Part shown: positions 11,726 to 23,323 of the stretch, one piece after another
Position numbering within the stretch: position 1 is the stretch's first letter
Layout of the letters: each line of letters begins with the position of its first letter
NCBI GenBank assembly: GCA_019722365.1
Contig: JADFUC010000573.1
Location: forward strand, 89,605 to 153,604
Source of the DNA: Lithospermum erythrorhizon
Lineage: Eukaryota; Streptophyta; Magnoliopsida; Boraginales; Boraginaceae
Length of the DNA stretch: 64,000 nucleotides
Reading direction: 5' to 3'
Notes under the pieces: generated by a model
The model's database searches: none
What the model was told of the DNA's origin: nothing
Seen by the model: only the letters and a program-made list of their open reading frames with translations
Program-made: the position numbers and the translations under genes

Positions 11726-12960
11726 GAAACATAAAGTTTCGAGGGTTCAAGCTATTACTTACCTCACGCTAAATCTTCAACGCCACCTAAATACAATCAC
11801 ATAATCATATCAATGCTCACACAAATGAATCACACATAATCATAGTAAACAAATAGCACGTATACTATTCCTCACATAATCATACCACAAATGACTGTTT
11901 CACACAATTTAAAGTAAGCACGCATTATAGCACCCGCAGATAAGTACTCACCTTGGTTGCCAAAGAATAAGAAACGCCTCGGTTTAATTCCATCCAACCG
12001 CTCTTTCCCAATGCCCGTGTCTAATCAAAACATCCGAAATTATAATTACTACTCGCAATAAACTTTAATCTTTTATCTTAATTAAATTCTCGACTTTTCA
12101 ACCCATTTTAGTTACAAATTAACAATCTCAACATAGATTGCTAATTATGTCGAAGACTATTAAAATGACTCAATTTCAACTATCACTTACTCAACTCTAC
12201 ACCTGGCCAACACCTTAACCAAATTACTAATATTTTCAACCAATTTTAAATTAACCAAAATATCAACTTTTCCAACTAACTAAACCCATTTCTAACAACC
12301 TCAAATCTCAAAGCCTGCTTACTCAAAATCTGCCAAACTAATTCCAACGAGACCTCTCCAAAAACTTATAAATAATAAATTTCACCCCCAAAACAATCAC
12401 AATAAAGGCCCAATAACATATTTATTCTCAACAACATTTTAGAAAAAGTCAACCCAAATCAACTCAAAAGTCAACCTAACTATAATAACACTTTCTACCC
12501 CAAATATCGATTATTATAACTTACATACTATAATCTAAGCCTAGATAATAATTATTATATTCAATAATATCCTTGCTAAAAAACCGGTCAACCCAAAATT
12601 CCAAAAAGTCAACGGCCCTAAAAACGTCCAAAATTCCACATCAAACACGTAATTTCAACTCAAGAATAACTAATTTAGAACCCAAGAATCGACAGGAAGA
12701 ATAAAATTAAATTACAAAGTCAGCGAAAAGTCAACTCGGGCGATCTCCCAAAATATTCAACAAGATCGGGTCCTTTTTTCTCTTGAAACGTAGACTTTAC
12801 CAGTGGAAGCTCTCCAAAAATTTGAGGTCCAAAGCTAAAGAAGATGGGAAGAGAAATCGAAGAACAACATAAAGTGGAGTCATCACGCCGATCGCGGCGG
12901 TTAAGAGAGGCAGGCTGGCTTCGCAAGGTTGGGCCTCGTCAAGCGAGTTTAACGGTTGCC

Positions 12961-13430
12961 CAATAGTTTTATGCTAAAACCCCGATCGCTTTAATTCAAA
13001 TCGATACTTCCTCGCTTTAACTTATCTCGACAACCAACTTCCAAAACATTAACATTCCTACACTCAAATTATATTACCACCCCACCAATATCATTAATAC
13101 CTCGACATAACTTTAAAAATTCTCAATACCGAAATATACTACCAACCGACCGGGACATCTGCTGTATTTCAACTATCTAACTTCGAATTTTTTATTTCTC
13201 CTCAAATAATCCACCAAAGAATCCAAGATACTATTGCGCAAAGATTCAACCGGCTATTACATTGTCGATCGAGCCCAAGAGGCCACACACAACAACGCTG
13301 ATCAATCCATAATACGATTATAACCTTCGGTCGAATTCCAAATTATTGGAAGTCCACCCTAAAGTCGCCTAAGTGGATAAGCAGGCGGAGCTGGTAGATT
13401 TTTCTACCACATCACTTATGGAGCCTATTT
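12961..13430. other. Intervening DNA, no gene seen
   Basis: About 470 bp of A/C-rich sequence between antisense LTR debris and an LTR-type promoter. Short open stretches show no recognisable protein. Confidence 0.4.
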
Positions 13431-13448
13431 TTGAGGGTCTTGAACCCC

Positions 13449-13456
13449 TATATAAA
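13449..13456 (+). promoter_or_regulatory. LTR-type TATA box
   Basis: CCCCTATATAAAGGCCCC is a strong TATA box in a GC-rich setting, about 380 bp upstream of a primer-binding-like site. The layout (TATA, short R region, U5, primer site) is that of a copia-type 5' LTR. No gag follows, so it appears to be an orphan LTR. Confidence 0.55.
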
Positions 13457-13828
13457 GGCCCCATTTGGATGAAATCAATTGCTCATTCGCATTCACTCTC
13501 ACTTTCGAGAAAAAGCGTGAAAGGCAAAATTTCTCCTCCCCCCCCTCTTCGGGTCGAGTAAAGAGGTGAAAAATCCCATCAAGTTTTTGCTCAATCTCTT
13601 CCCCGCCTTTAATCTTTAAACGAGCTCTAGTGTGCCTCACGGGAGTGAGTCGCTCATACGCTGGCGCTGACTTTCAGACAATCTATGCTACTGTTCGTAG
13701 TCTCCAAAACATATTCCGCCGCAAGTCCCTATGTAGCGGTATACTTGTATATTATTATTTTTTATATTATTCGTAGACTCCTGGTTTCGGTTCATTAAAA
13801 TTGTTATTTTTAATATCGAAAACCCAAC

Positions 13829-13846
13829 AATACTATCATTCGAGCT
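13829..13846 (+). other. Degenerate primer-binding-like site after an orphan LTR
   Basis: CCCAACA followed by ATACTATCATTCGAGCTT resembles the junction of a copia LTR end (…CAACA) with a tRNA-iMet primer site (TGGTATCAGAGC plus T). Several bases differ. The spacing downstream of the TATA box supports it. The following sequence to 14640 has no gag. Confidence 0.35.
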
Positions 13847-14031
13847 TACAAGGCTATCGACGTTAAAATTACATTCATATATGAAATAAAAGCTTACGGT
13901 TGCTAAATCGAAGTCGATTGTAATCACCGTAATCTCTCATTGGATATTATTTCACGCTAAGCCAGCCACTGGGAGCAGTTCTAATTACTCAATCCTCAAG
14001 GCCTTCAATTAATATTATAGTTAACGTGGCG

Positions 14032-14055
14032 TTATATATATATATATATATATAT
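14032..14055. repeat. (TA)n microsatellite
   Basis: Uninterrupted TA dinucleotides, ~12 repeats, following GGCGT. An adjoining open stretch reads through it into low-complexity residues; I do not consider that a gene. Confidence 0.9.
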
Positions 14056-14700
14056 GAGATTTTAAATTTGAGAAAATCATTAAGTAATTTTTCACACAAA
14101 ACCCTAAAAGAACAAGAAGAAAATCGGTTCCCTCCCTACCCCAAGGAGGCCGCAAAGTTCAAATTCAAGAACAAGGTTCTTTGTTTTGATTTTCTTCTTC
14201 AATCCAATTCAATCCTAGTTCTAGCAAACTCAATCGTGGGATTTAGCCCCTCCCGGAAGGGGATTACCAGGGCACCGCCGACGGAGTCATTGGATTCATC
14301 GAACAGCGGACTAAAGTAAAGATTACTTTGTCAAGTATTCGCCACATTACTATAAGTCTTTGGTTTATTATTTAGTTCGTTATTAATCATCCAAAGAAAT
14401 CTTATTACATGTTTTGATTAAGTTTTATTCAAGTATATGCATGTTAAATTCCTCCGCAGATATACGTGCTACCCATATTTAAGGATTTTTTTTTGTTAAT
14501 TAAAATAGTAAAAAATAATTGTCAATACATCGCCAGGGAGTTAACGCCAACAAAGTAAAATAAAAACCTTCAATCAGATTCAAGAGTAATAATATACAAA
14601 AGAGTCGCAGTTAATTATGGTTTGAGATAATATAGAAAGTCATCAGGCCCATAAAGATAAAAAGGTCCAATTTGCCAAAGACGGGTGATATGCAACAAGA
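14056..14700. other. Spacer before the hAT complex
   Basis: An open stretch to about 14319 encodes a Lys/Phe-rich peptide with no recognisable domain and is probably non-coding leader-type sequence of the orphan LTR element. The rest is AT-rich with a poly-T/TTAATTA patch near 14490. Confidence 0.4.
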
Positions 14701-14980
14701 CTGAAAAGTGATATGTTATCGACTGGCCTCAAGTGCTGGCCTGTGGCCTCAGCTCGCCCTCGACTCCACTGTGCCCGCGAACGGCCCCCGCCCACTAATG
14801 TTGGACGAATCAGCTTTCTGGTGGATCGTCCCAAGCCCACCTCCCCCTCGGCTCGAGCTCCACCCATTCAAGTATTCGCCCGGCCCGGTTCGAGGCCCCC
14901 TGTGCCCGTTATTAACGCCAGACGCGATATTTGCGACTCAATGCTAAACCAAGAAGTAAATAACTCATCGCTATTAACGC

Positions 14981-15070
14981 GGTACCGCCATATTAAACGC
15001 TACCACGCTAATAATAACCCTATTTACATTACCGCATTAACGCGTTACCTTTTTAAAAATTACCGGTACC
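14981..15070. repeat. GGTACC subterminal motif cluster 1
   Basis: Contains AACGCGGTACCGC at 14976-14988, CTACCACGC and TACCGGTACCAC ending near 15072. The motif TTAAACGYGGTACCGC and its reverse recur at 16.8-17.0 and 19.7-20.0 kb. Clustered short motifs near the ends are a hallmark of hAT and CACTA elements, where transposase binds them. Confidence 0.7.
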
Positions 15071-15279
15071 ACATTATACCCAAAAATGCAAAGAAGTTGT
15101 TCACTTGAAATACAATAGTGTTCAATTTAAAACAAACGATACCACATTAACAACAATTCTAAAAGTTGAAATCAAATGCTAAATCAAACATATTAATATT
15201 CGAAATTAGAAAATGTTGGCAGTTGCATAACATAAACTAAATTGTTCGAATACTAAACACGAATATAATCAATATTCAA

Positions 15280-16600
15280 AGCACATTATTCATGGAAACA
15301 TGTTCTCAAATTGAATCCACATTTGCTCCTCGTCACCTCAAATTTCCCCGCCTCCACATTCATACGCTCCTGCTCCACAATCATACGCTCCTGCTGCAAC
15401 CTTAGCTGCCCCATATCAACTTTGATGCTCTCATATTCAAGAGCCTTTTAACATGTCAAGCAAGTGCACCCATTCCAACATCGGCTAGCTCTATCGGATT
15501 TATCCGGAACGAGGGAAGGTCCCCAAGCCTGTGCTCGTCGCTTCATCACCATAATAACAAAGTAGGGAGGTACTCCATCCCTTTGGGGGTAAGAAACAAC
15601 CTCCACACCCTCATCTTGAACATCCGCTAAAATGTTCAAACACCTCCCATTTGCACCGCACAATTCTAAACGCTCAAACACCTCCCATTTGCATCAGCAA
15701 TACCCCCTCATTCCCATAAAGACTTCCCCTCGCTAATCAATGATTGCCTTCCCATTTGTAGTCCTTCTTAAAATCAACTCCATCTACATCTCCTCCAATA
15801 GGGAACCCCTTTCGATATTAATTCAACAAACGGGAGATAATCATGTCATATCGGGCGGTCGATTTCGGCTTCGATGAAACATATGTTTAAGTATCAAACG
15901 TGGGTATATTAACCCATCGCAAATTCAATAGACCACATAACTAACGAACGCAAACAACTTAGTTCGGATGCTTGACTGGTGAGATGGCAAAAAGAACAAT
16001 CGGATACGACTTTCCAAACAAGTTTTCAAGGGGATACCATTCAAATGGCTCTATACACTATGCCTTCTTTCTTAACTCTACGATTGTTGTTAAGCTTCCC
16101 TGACACATTCTCAGATCAAAGACCGCCGCTTAGCGCACCATCCCCTTCTCCGGTAATCATCCGCACCCCAACTAAGCATACCAAATGTTTTATTAAATCG
16201 GTTTCCGCGAGACACCCGTGAACTCCATCGATATTGTAACGCACAACCAAGCACTCCCTCAGCTCATCATTATAATGTAAATAACGGATCTATAAAACTT
16301 ATACACAAATGGCGTGGATACCACTACTAGTAAAAGTAGTAAATGTGCTAAGTTTTGGTACGATCTAAAATTGAATAAACCAATGGATCAGCCTTTGATT
16401 TCTCCTTCAATCAAGGTACATCCTCGCCTCTTATCTTATAGTACCCTCCACCCCCCTACCCTTCGAATCCTCTCGGCCATTGCACCCCCCTACATTCTTC
16501 CTCTTCGCGCTGTGAAATCGGGCGCGATTGCATGTGACTCATGTTGGACTTCCTCCTCCTATTTCTTGTTTGCAATTCAACAATTTCCTTTGTTTTTAGA
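15280..16600 (-). pseudogene. Unidentified minus-strand coding remnant in the hAT complex
   Basis: On the minus strand 15300-15450 reads as a charged, probably coiled-coil segment (LEYESIKVDMGQLRLQQERM, then repeated EQERM/NVEAGK). 15448-15681 is open (77 residues). Further upstream, short blocks such as KKDYKWEGN near 15760 look coding but are frame-broken. A Glu/Arg/Gln-rich C-terminal coil after a globular part is typical of the Myb/SANT-like accessory proteins of plant transposons, but I cannot prove that here. A 23-bp direct repeat (TCAAACACCTCCCATTTGCA) at 15637 and 15675 marks a small duplication. It could be an accessory transposon gene or a captured host fragment. Confidence 0.35.
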
Positions 16601-16790
16601 GCTCTTTTTTGGTGCCATTTTAGCAAATTGATACTAATACAATGTAATTAACTAATTGAAAGATGATTTATGTAGGAATCAATATCAGCTCTGGAGAGAA
16701 TTTTGTTTTTTGAGTTTGGAGTTTGAGTAGACGTGTTCGAATCTGAATGTTTGAACTCCTATTATTTCACTTTCGCTTAAACGCGTACCG

Positions 16791-17025
16791 CGTATACATA
16801 AACGGTACCACGCTTAATTCATTGATTTTCATATTTTTCGATTAAACGTGGTACCGCACATGTAACGCCACGCTTAACCGAAAAAAATGCGTAGAAAAAC
16901 CAAAGTTATTATTTTTAGAATAAACGTGGTACCGCTGCCAAAGACACCCGCACTACTTAATCCTAAAAATGGGCGTAAACTTTTGGTGTTTTTTTGCATT
17001 TTTTTTCGATTAACGCGGGTACCGT
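16791..17025. repeat. GGTACC subterminal motif cluster 2
   Basis: GGTACC occurs at 16804, 16850, 16928 and 17018, each embedded in AAACGYGGTACCGC or ACGGTACCACGCTTAA, with further GTACCGCG variants. The cluster lies just 3' of the transposase C-terminus (minus orientation), which is where one end of the autonomous element would be. Confidence 0.75.
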
Positions 17026-17239
17026 GTACCGCGTAACGTACCAATGCTTAATTCAATAAGTTTAAAAAATAGAGTTTATTTGTATGGAAATAAAAGAACA
17101 TTTTATTATTTTAAGCCGCTTCCGTAGTTTATACTGCCATGACTGTGTTTTACATGAAGCCTTCAATAATAAAAAAGTTGCAAAGTTACAAACTACAATT
17201 CTAATCACTGCAATTAATTCATCTTCGCATTTTCTTTGT

Positions 17240-19230
17240 CGGAGTCTTTTTTCAACGCTTCATTGTAAGTTGTTTCCTCTTCGCTCTCTTTCAATTTCTT
17301 CCTCAATGTCACCAAGATCATCGAATATACTTTTTTTCCTTTCGTCACGAGATCGTACCTTTATCTTGCATCCTATGCTCGGCCGTCCAATCCTTGATGA
17401 CACACATACTTCAATCACAGCCAGAAGTCTCAACGCCTTTGAGCGTATCATTTCTGCCATGCTAAATGCGATTCAATCGGCTATTGTTCCATGTGATAGA
17501 ATATTTCTTTTGTCATATTGTGATAAGACCTAAACAAGGCTTCCTTGCTCGCCCACCATTTTAATATATCAAAAGCGATTTTTATCATTTATATTGACTA
17601 ATTCAAAGTTGTAGTTAAATACTGAAAGTTAACTCATTCGTGTCTCAGGAGCTACTGATCAATTCCCCACCTAAAGCTCAGGAACACATTTCTAAGGCGA
17701 TCATGTTGACTTCGTATTTTAACTCGCCAAGGCACATTAAACTTTATATACCTGATCTCGAAGCGACTACCTTGTCCATAATACCTTGATTGGTATTTGC
17801 TATACATGTTATACATATACGTCAATTCCATCTTTCCATTTTTCAACATCAAACTTTGGGCTTCCTGATTAAAAGCTTAAGAGATTCTATAATACGATTT
17901 CACATAGAAATTAAAATGCTTTAATTTAGCGTTAGGGATCCAAGATTATACCACACCGCATACGACAAAGGATACGATGAAAAATATTTTAAAAATTTAT
18001 CTTCCATATTCGAATCATATCTCTAAAGAACATAATCATTTCTATGTTTAGTCATACGAATGGAGAGATTAATCCACACATTCTAAAAACAAGATGAATA
18101 TTTGGCTCGATCGAAGCTGAAAAACTTTAGTATAATCTTTAAGCATTTAAACTTAAGTAATTCATAACAATGTTTCCAATTAGTATATGAGCCGTACATA
18201 ATACTCACTAACGAGCATACTTCATAAAAATCGGAGATTTCTTTCTTATACATATATGCAACGCAATCCAAGAGGATCGTGGTGCTCAGTTCCATCTTGG
18301 GCTTCACAATCCAAAATTAATTTTAAACTTCTTACCGAAGCTCAACCATTTTTTTATATTCATGTCTTCTACTCCCGCCTATTAACAACAAAATTAACGT
18401 GCTTTACTTAATCGCAGTAGTAGAAATAAACTTATCCCAAAACAACTTTTATTCCATCTTTAGGAACTAATCAAGGACGGATACAAACATCTAACATGAA
18501 AAAGTTCACTAAACCGGTTTAATGTGCCTTTTAATTTTTCGATTGAAACTGTATTAGCGGACGCATTATCAAATGAAATTGAAGTAATCGTATTCAAACA
18601 TTTGTAATCATTGGCACACATGCGAGTATACCTCCGAAATTTCTGAATATCGTTATGTTTACACCGATCTAAAATATATAATTCTCCTTTGTAAGACTCC
18701 ACCTCGATCAATCCAATGACATGTTACACACATTATATCAAAATCCAAAAAGACACCAATATCACTAGTCAAAACACATTTTATAAGGTAAATTCATAAG
18801 CTACCTGTAGTTTCCTTTCATTTTTTAAAATATTTGCAGCATATGTTCGTAAAGTAGTACGAAAGGGATTAATGTGATAGCTCGGGATTAACGACATTTT
18901 GAATCCATTTAGTAAACGCCATCCATCACAATGACAAGTTATTGTTAACTACCGATTACAAATTTCATAGTTTCAAATCCTATAAGCCAAGATGCTAAAA
19001 AAAAAGTTCTACCGTTCGATATCAATAGTTCATTGTGTACCACCCTCCCCACCGCTATCTTTAAAGGATCTTGGCGACTCCGCTAAAAGTTGTCTAGCAG
19101 CAGCACGACTGCCCCTTTACCTCCACCCGCTTTCCATGATGTAGTAGCCTTACACCATGTAGGTTGCCGCTTGTTTTTCACTTGTCTCCATTAAAAATAT
19201 TTCCAAATCCATGAAGTTTTTTTCCTTTCA
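17240..19230 (-). pseudogene. hAT transposase (BED zinc finger type), degraded
   Basis: Read on the minus strand from 19230 down. KKTSWIWKYF near 19160-19215 matches the start of a BED zinc finger (SxVWxYF). ITSISFDNASANTV with FHVRC at about 18490-18590 matches the DNASAN core of plant hAT transposases, including the catalytic-region Asp. YNMYSKYQSRYYG lies at about 17790-17825. A C-terminal dimerisation region at about 17330-17530 keeps ESAFSM-like and ALRLLAVIEVCV-like pieces of the usual signature (IPxATVASESAFS…VEAL…W). Frames change repeatedly and stops are frequent, so no active protein is made. The closest family I can name is the RICESLEEPER/Ac-like group. Open frames on the plus strand here are shadows. 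Confidence 0.75.
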
Positions 19231-19669
19231 TTAAGAGTATCCGTAGCACTAGATCAGAAAGCACAATGGGTAGTTCGCCATACGATTATCGCCCTCTAAA
19301 TTACCATATCATTAGACATAGACATACTAAAGACTAGCACTTTGAACATTTTACCAAGCATTACGCTTTTAATGCCATTAATTTAGAACAACAAATATCA
19401 CAATTTATAAAAAGTTGGTAGATAATACCGAACCGAGACGGAGCAACGTGGTGATTGTGATTGTAGATTGAAATGAACAAGCCCACGCCCGAGATGTAAT
19501 CCTTAAATTTCAATATAATTCTTCAATATAAGCATTTTGAGACAAGCTATATCGCTTTCTTGAAGCCGCATACAAACGACGCGACCATGGTAAGTTCCAA
19601 GTTGTGTTTATTATCTCCTTTTATGTACCTCTCCATGGGTATTTTTTGGACTTTCCGCAGTTAACAAAC

Positions 19670-19990
19670 GTGGTAACATTTAAATCAACGGCATTATCGC
19701 TTATTACTAACCACCATAACTGCCATATTTTGCAATTAAACGCGGGTACCGCTTAATTCTAAACGCTACCACGCCAAGACAAAATAAACAAGAGAGTACT
19801 GGCTGCACAAACGTGGTACCGCTTGGATCAAACGGCACCACGCTTATTCCTGGCTACAAAGAAATTGCTATTACAACATGTATCGCTATAAAACTAAATT
19901 GCTGCTATTCAAACGCGACCGCTAAAACCAATCCGCACTACACGCTTAAATCGCGTATTATTATATGACAAACGCACTACTAAGACAACC
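19670..19990. repeat. GGTACC subterminal motif cluster 3
   Basis: GGTACC at 19745 and 19815 within AAACGCGGGTACCGCTTAA and AAACGTGGTACCGCTT, plus diverged CACCACGCTT and CACTACACGCTTAA copies to 19955. It sits 5' of the transposase (minus orientation) and mirrors cluster 2, so clusters 2 and 3 probably bracket the transposase-bearing element. Confidence 0.7.
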
Positions 19991-20349
19991 ACTCTCACGC
20001 AGCGCCCGCGCCCCTTTGGGCCGAACCGACAGCCCAAGAACCCCTTAACGGGCCGGGCCGTCTGTTGCTATGGCTCGGCCCGCTAAACATGTTACCCTAA
20101 GCCGTCTGCTCGGGATCAGCATACGGGCCTACCTGCCGTTTGTCACGCTAATTTAAGAGTGAAAAGTGAAGATGATAGACAATTATATCAGATAAATGGC
20201 GAGGCCCAATACATATCTTCAGGTCTATCATGGATAGAGGCCCAATACATGAAGATGGACGTGATACAAGTCCAAATATGCAAGAATGATATACAGATAT
20301 TTTGGCCCATAAAATGAAGAGAAATAATAATAAATCGAAATTTTTAAAT

Positions 20350-20510
20350 GGCCCTAAAGTTTTTATATACCTGGCTTTAAATTAGCTGAAAGACATAATT
20401 GGGCTCAAAATACTTTTCAATTTAAATACGTAGCTTTTAAACGTCGGTCCTAAAATCTTTATATACCGGTCTTAAAATTAGTAAAATATATAATTGGGCT
20501 CAAAATACTG
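20350..20510 (+). repeat. Tandem duplication, ~96 bp period
   Basis: GGCCCTAAAGTTTTTATATACC…ATAATTGGGCTCAAAATACT at 20350-20425 recurs at 20446-20508 with small changes. The TTTATATACC and TTGGGCTCAAAATACT words are shared. Non-coding, AT-rich setting. Confidence 0.7.
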
Positions 20511-20519
20511 TAATTGTTA

Positions 20520-21870
20520 AAATTACAAAACTTACCAAACACTTATTGAAATTTTTACCAAACCCAAAAATCTTTCTACACTTCCACAACTTTCTCAACC
20601 ACCAGTATCTACTAATCACCTATAGGTGTTTCAACCATATGCAAATACAAAGATAAATGTAGAAGGAACTATATAATAAAAGATCCATAAATCTAATTTT
20701 TACAATAAAATAAAATTATATAACCATAAATTGAGAATTAATTTGTTTCCTCACTTTTAATTGTGTTAACTTTCCATCAGGCTATGTAGTTGTTACTTAA
20801 TTTTAATATATTACTTTTTATTCTTCCTGTGTAATAATACAACATAAACATGAAAATAGATATGCATTTATTACTTCATGGAACGATGGATTCTACGACG
20901 TAACCACTCAGTATCAATCCTTAGCATATTATGATGTTAATATATATTGATCAGTCATGTTATATTGCCGCTGATCTAATACGAATCGCCAATAATTGTT
21001 ATCATTTATCATATTGCTCATATAAATAGAAAAAATTATCAGGCAAAGCAATCAAAGACGGAAATGTGTATATATCAAAATAGTTGGGATATAATAGTCA
21101 AATTGGCTTTTTAAGACCGACGCTTGTTATTTGGCATCTCTTACAAATATACAACCCAATATTCGAGGACGATATACAAACCCTTGTGCCTACAATGTTA
21201 GCCCCAACATTAGACTTGCATATAAAAGCCCCGACATGCGAATATGATATACAAGTCTTCTGTTTATGGTTTCAATGTGAGGCGGTGTAATGGTTCGGGG
21301 AAGCTGAGAGCTGTGAGGTGTTTCGTCAGCAGACATGACATGCTGAATGCATGTGAGTGGGGATCAAGTATTTTCAATTCTTTTATTTATTTTGTAAGTA
21401 TTATTAAAGAAGCACAAATGTTATGTTATTCTAAACTGTATCTTGAAAATATAATATATGTATACTCTACTTTTGGCCTCGGCTAAGGTTAAATTTATTT
21501 ACATCAATTTTATTGTCAAAAAACATTTTTGTAAGACAATTCGACAAGACGATAAGACAGTGAGTAAAGTTTCGACAAGACAAAAACGATAATATTGTAG
21601 ACAAACGAAAAAATTCCACTATATATAATTAAGAGGCAACAAGTAAATTTTGCCTTACTTTAATGATGGAAGCCAAATCCCATCTTCACCATTTTTTTTT
21701 AAATCTAATTGTATAAAGGAGTCGAAATTCCTAATAATTACCTATCAATTTTCATAATCCTATAAAGATGACATTAAACCAATTAGTATTTAATTATATT
21801 TCATTCCTAAATAATATTCTAATATGTGCCCTAAATAGCATGTGAAAAATAATTATTTAAAGATATTAAC
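20520..21870. other. Intergenic DNA, no gene seen
   Basis: About 1.35 kb of AT-rich DNA. Two short plus-strand open stretches (21084-21486) carry CCCAA/GACAT-rich text and no domain I recognise. A GACAAGACGATAAGACA motif recurs loosely at 21530-21590. Confidence 0.5.
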
Positions 21871-21929
21871 CGCGCGCCGCACTCATTGAATCTCAATCTA
21901 TTAGCTCTTTTTTGTCACTCCATCAATCC

Positions 21930-22490
21930 AACAAGGAAAGCTAACAAAACTGTAAGTATAATCCAGATCTTTGGTTTCCAATTTGTACGATTTTGTTCAT
22001 TATTTTAGTACATTTACCATATAATTTGTGTGTATGATCTTATTGTTCCTTTTGGTTATTGTTTATCTATTAAGAACATGTTTTTATTTATCTACTCACT
22101 TTTTAACATATCATAGCTTCATATGAAATTTGTTTGAATTTATGATAAGTTGTACGCCTTATATTTTCTAAAACATTGAAGTTAATTCTTAATCTATTTA
22201 TACTTGTTTGCCCTTCAATGGGGTAATGCGTCCAGATGGAGGGTGTTTTTTTGCAATTAATTTTAATTCCAGCTTGTAGATTTAATTAACACGATGCAAC
22301 GTACATTCTTTTATTCTTCAATAGTATTGTTTGTAATAAGTTTGAAAGTCAATTAGTTTATTGCTTATGAATCGTATTGCAAATCTTTCTTTAGATTCGT
22401 AGCATGGTTGCTCAAACCAATATTTCCCCACTAATTGTCTCGAGCGAGTTACAGATTTCAGATCGTTCTAAATTCATAGTCCTTTCAATT
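21930..22490 (+). other. Possible first exon and intron of a truncated host gene
   Basis: A leader-like stretch (CTCTTTTTTGTCACTCCATC) is followed by a good donor, ACT|GTAAGTATAA, near 21950. A T-rich putative intron runs to an acceptor TTCGTAG|C at about 22402, and an ATG at 22404 opens ~43 codons (MVAQTNISPLIV…) that run into the MITE at 22492. No homologue is recognised. It could be a gene start cut by insertion, or chance splice signals. Confidence 0.25.
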
Positions 22491-22491
22491 A

Positions 22492-23148
22492 GTGCTGTTA
22501 TCGGTCGGTCGGGATCGAACGGACTTGATTAAGTGTCGTCCGGACAGATAAATCAGTGTCGGTCAGGACCAGGATGAAAGCTTAGGTTCGGGTCTAGGAA
22601 TCGGATAGGACCGGATCAGGTCCAAGCTTAGGTCGGTTTAGGTCATCCAAGGCCAGGTCAGTTCGACTCATCCGGATCTAGTGTCAGATATCAGATATCA
22701 GGTTAGATAGTATGCGATATCCAAGCTTCGGATCCAGATGAAGTATCAGAAAATACAATAACAATTCGAAAATAAAAAAAATTAAACATAATACAAAAAA
22801 AATGAAAATACAGCCTTAATCAGCTACATTTACATGAATTAGCTTCGTTTACACACAAAAAAAACAATTCCAAAATAGAAAAAAATAACAATTCAGAAAA
22901 ATATGATTCGGCTAGCTTTTGACTTTAGTTTGAGTAATAGGTTTTATTTATTTATTTATTTTTTAAATTAGGATCCGGATGCAGTTTGGTCACCCGGTCG
23001 GATCCGGTTTCGGATCTGGAGTCTCCCGGATCCGGTTTCGGATGCGGATCGAATGCTGAATCGGTTCGGATCGGTCCATTCGGATGGACTTCGGACCCGA
23101 ATCAGGTAGGTTCAGGACGGTTAGGATCAAGTCAGCAACTGACCCTAC
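22492..23148 (+). mobile_element. hAT-like MITE, copy 1
   Basis: Starts AGTGCTGTTATCGGTCGG and ends near CAGCAACTGACCC, whose reverse (CAGTTGCTG) resembles the start, giving a short imperfect terminal inverted repeat. The ends are rich in GGATCCGG/CGGATCGG words. The middle is A-rich with repeated AAATAACAATTC. It matches 24128-24692 throughout: TATCAGAAAATACAA, ACAATTCGAAAATA, GAGTAATAGGTTTTATTTAT, CCATTCGGATGGACTT. No coding capacity. Confidence 0.7.
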
Positions 23149-23323
23149 TTTATTACACTATATATTAGAGATTGCCATTTTAAATATTGAGATTGACTTA
23201 CCAAACGATGGATACATGATGTCTTATATGTAATTTAGACAATCCTTACAAAATTAATTGAAGGAGTTGAAAGATATCAAAATAATTCTCTCTCGTTTTA
23301 TTTATTTATCGATAGAGCAATTT

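Larger units (their letters stand above)
9420..12960 (-). mobile_element. Antisense Ty3/gypsy LTR region
   Basis: The reverse complement of 9440-9560 matches plus-strand 29620-29760 in the LTR between elements A and B (CCAxxATGGGCG, GTGGCGAGT-like and GGTGGCTT words in the same order). The hairpin minisatellite (10690-11425) and the GCCGACAA repeats (11585-11725) also occur in inverted order in that LTR. 12420-12760 has repeated AAGTCAAC words and a block matching 52610-52680 in another LTR (TAGATTATAGTAT, then ATAATAATC). It is therefore a minus-oriented LTR, or more than one nested, of related chromoviruses. No coding sequence is seen. Ends are approximate; the left end abuts copia debris. 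Confidence 0.6.
14710..20140 (-). mobile_element. hAT-type DNA transposon complex
   Basis: Bounded by GC-rich GGCC/GGGCCG segments (about 14725-14915 and 19995-20130) that are roughly inverted. Inside are three clusters of GGTACC-centred subterminal motifs and a minus-strand hAT transposase ruin (17240-19230). The ends do not show a clean terminal inverted repeat or an 8-bp target duplication, so the boundaries are approximate. Three rather than two subterminal clusters suggest either two nested relatives or one element with an internal insertion. Confidence 0.6.

Noticed and set aside
15979..16631. Two plus-strand open frames (80 and 105 codons)
   Set aside because: Low-complexity Pro/Ser/Leu text without homology; the minus strand looks more coding in this interval.
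17084..17533. Plus-strand 149-codon open frame as a gene
   Set aside because: It lies opposite the C-terminal region of the minus-strand hAT transposase and shows no domain of its own.
21084..21486. Two overlapping open frames
   Set aside because: Short, no leader or splice context, no similarity seen, and repeated low-complexity words.
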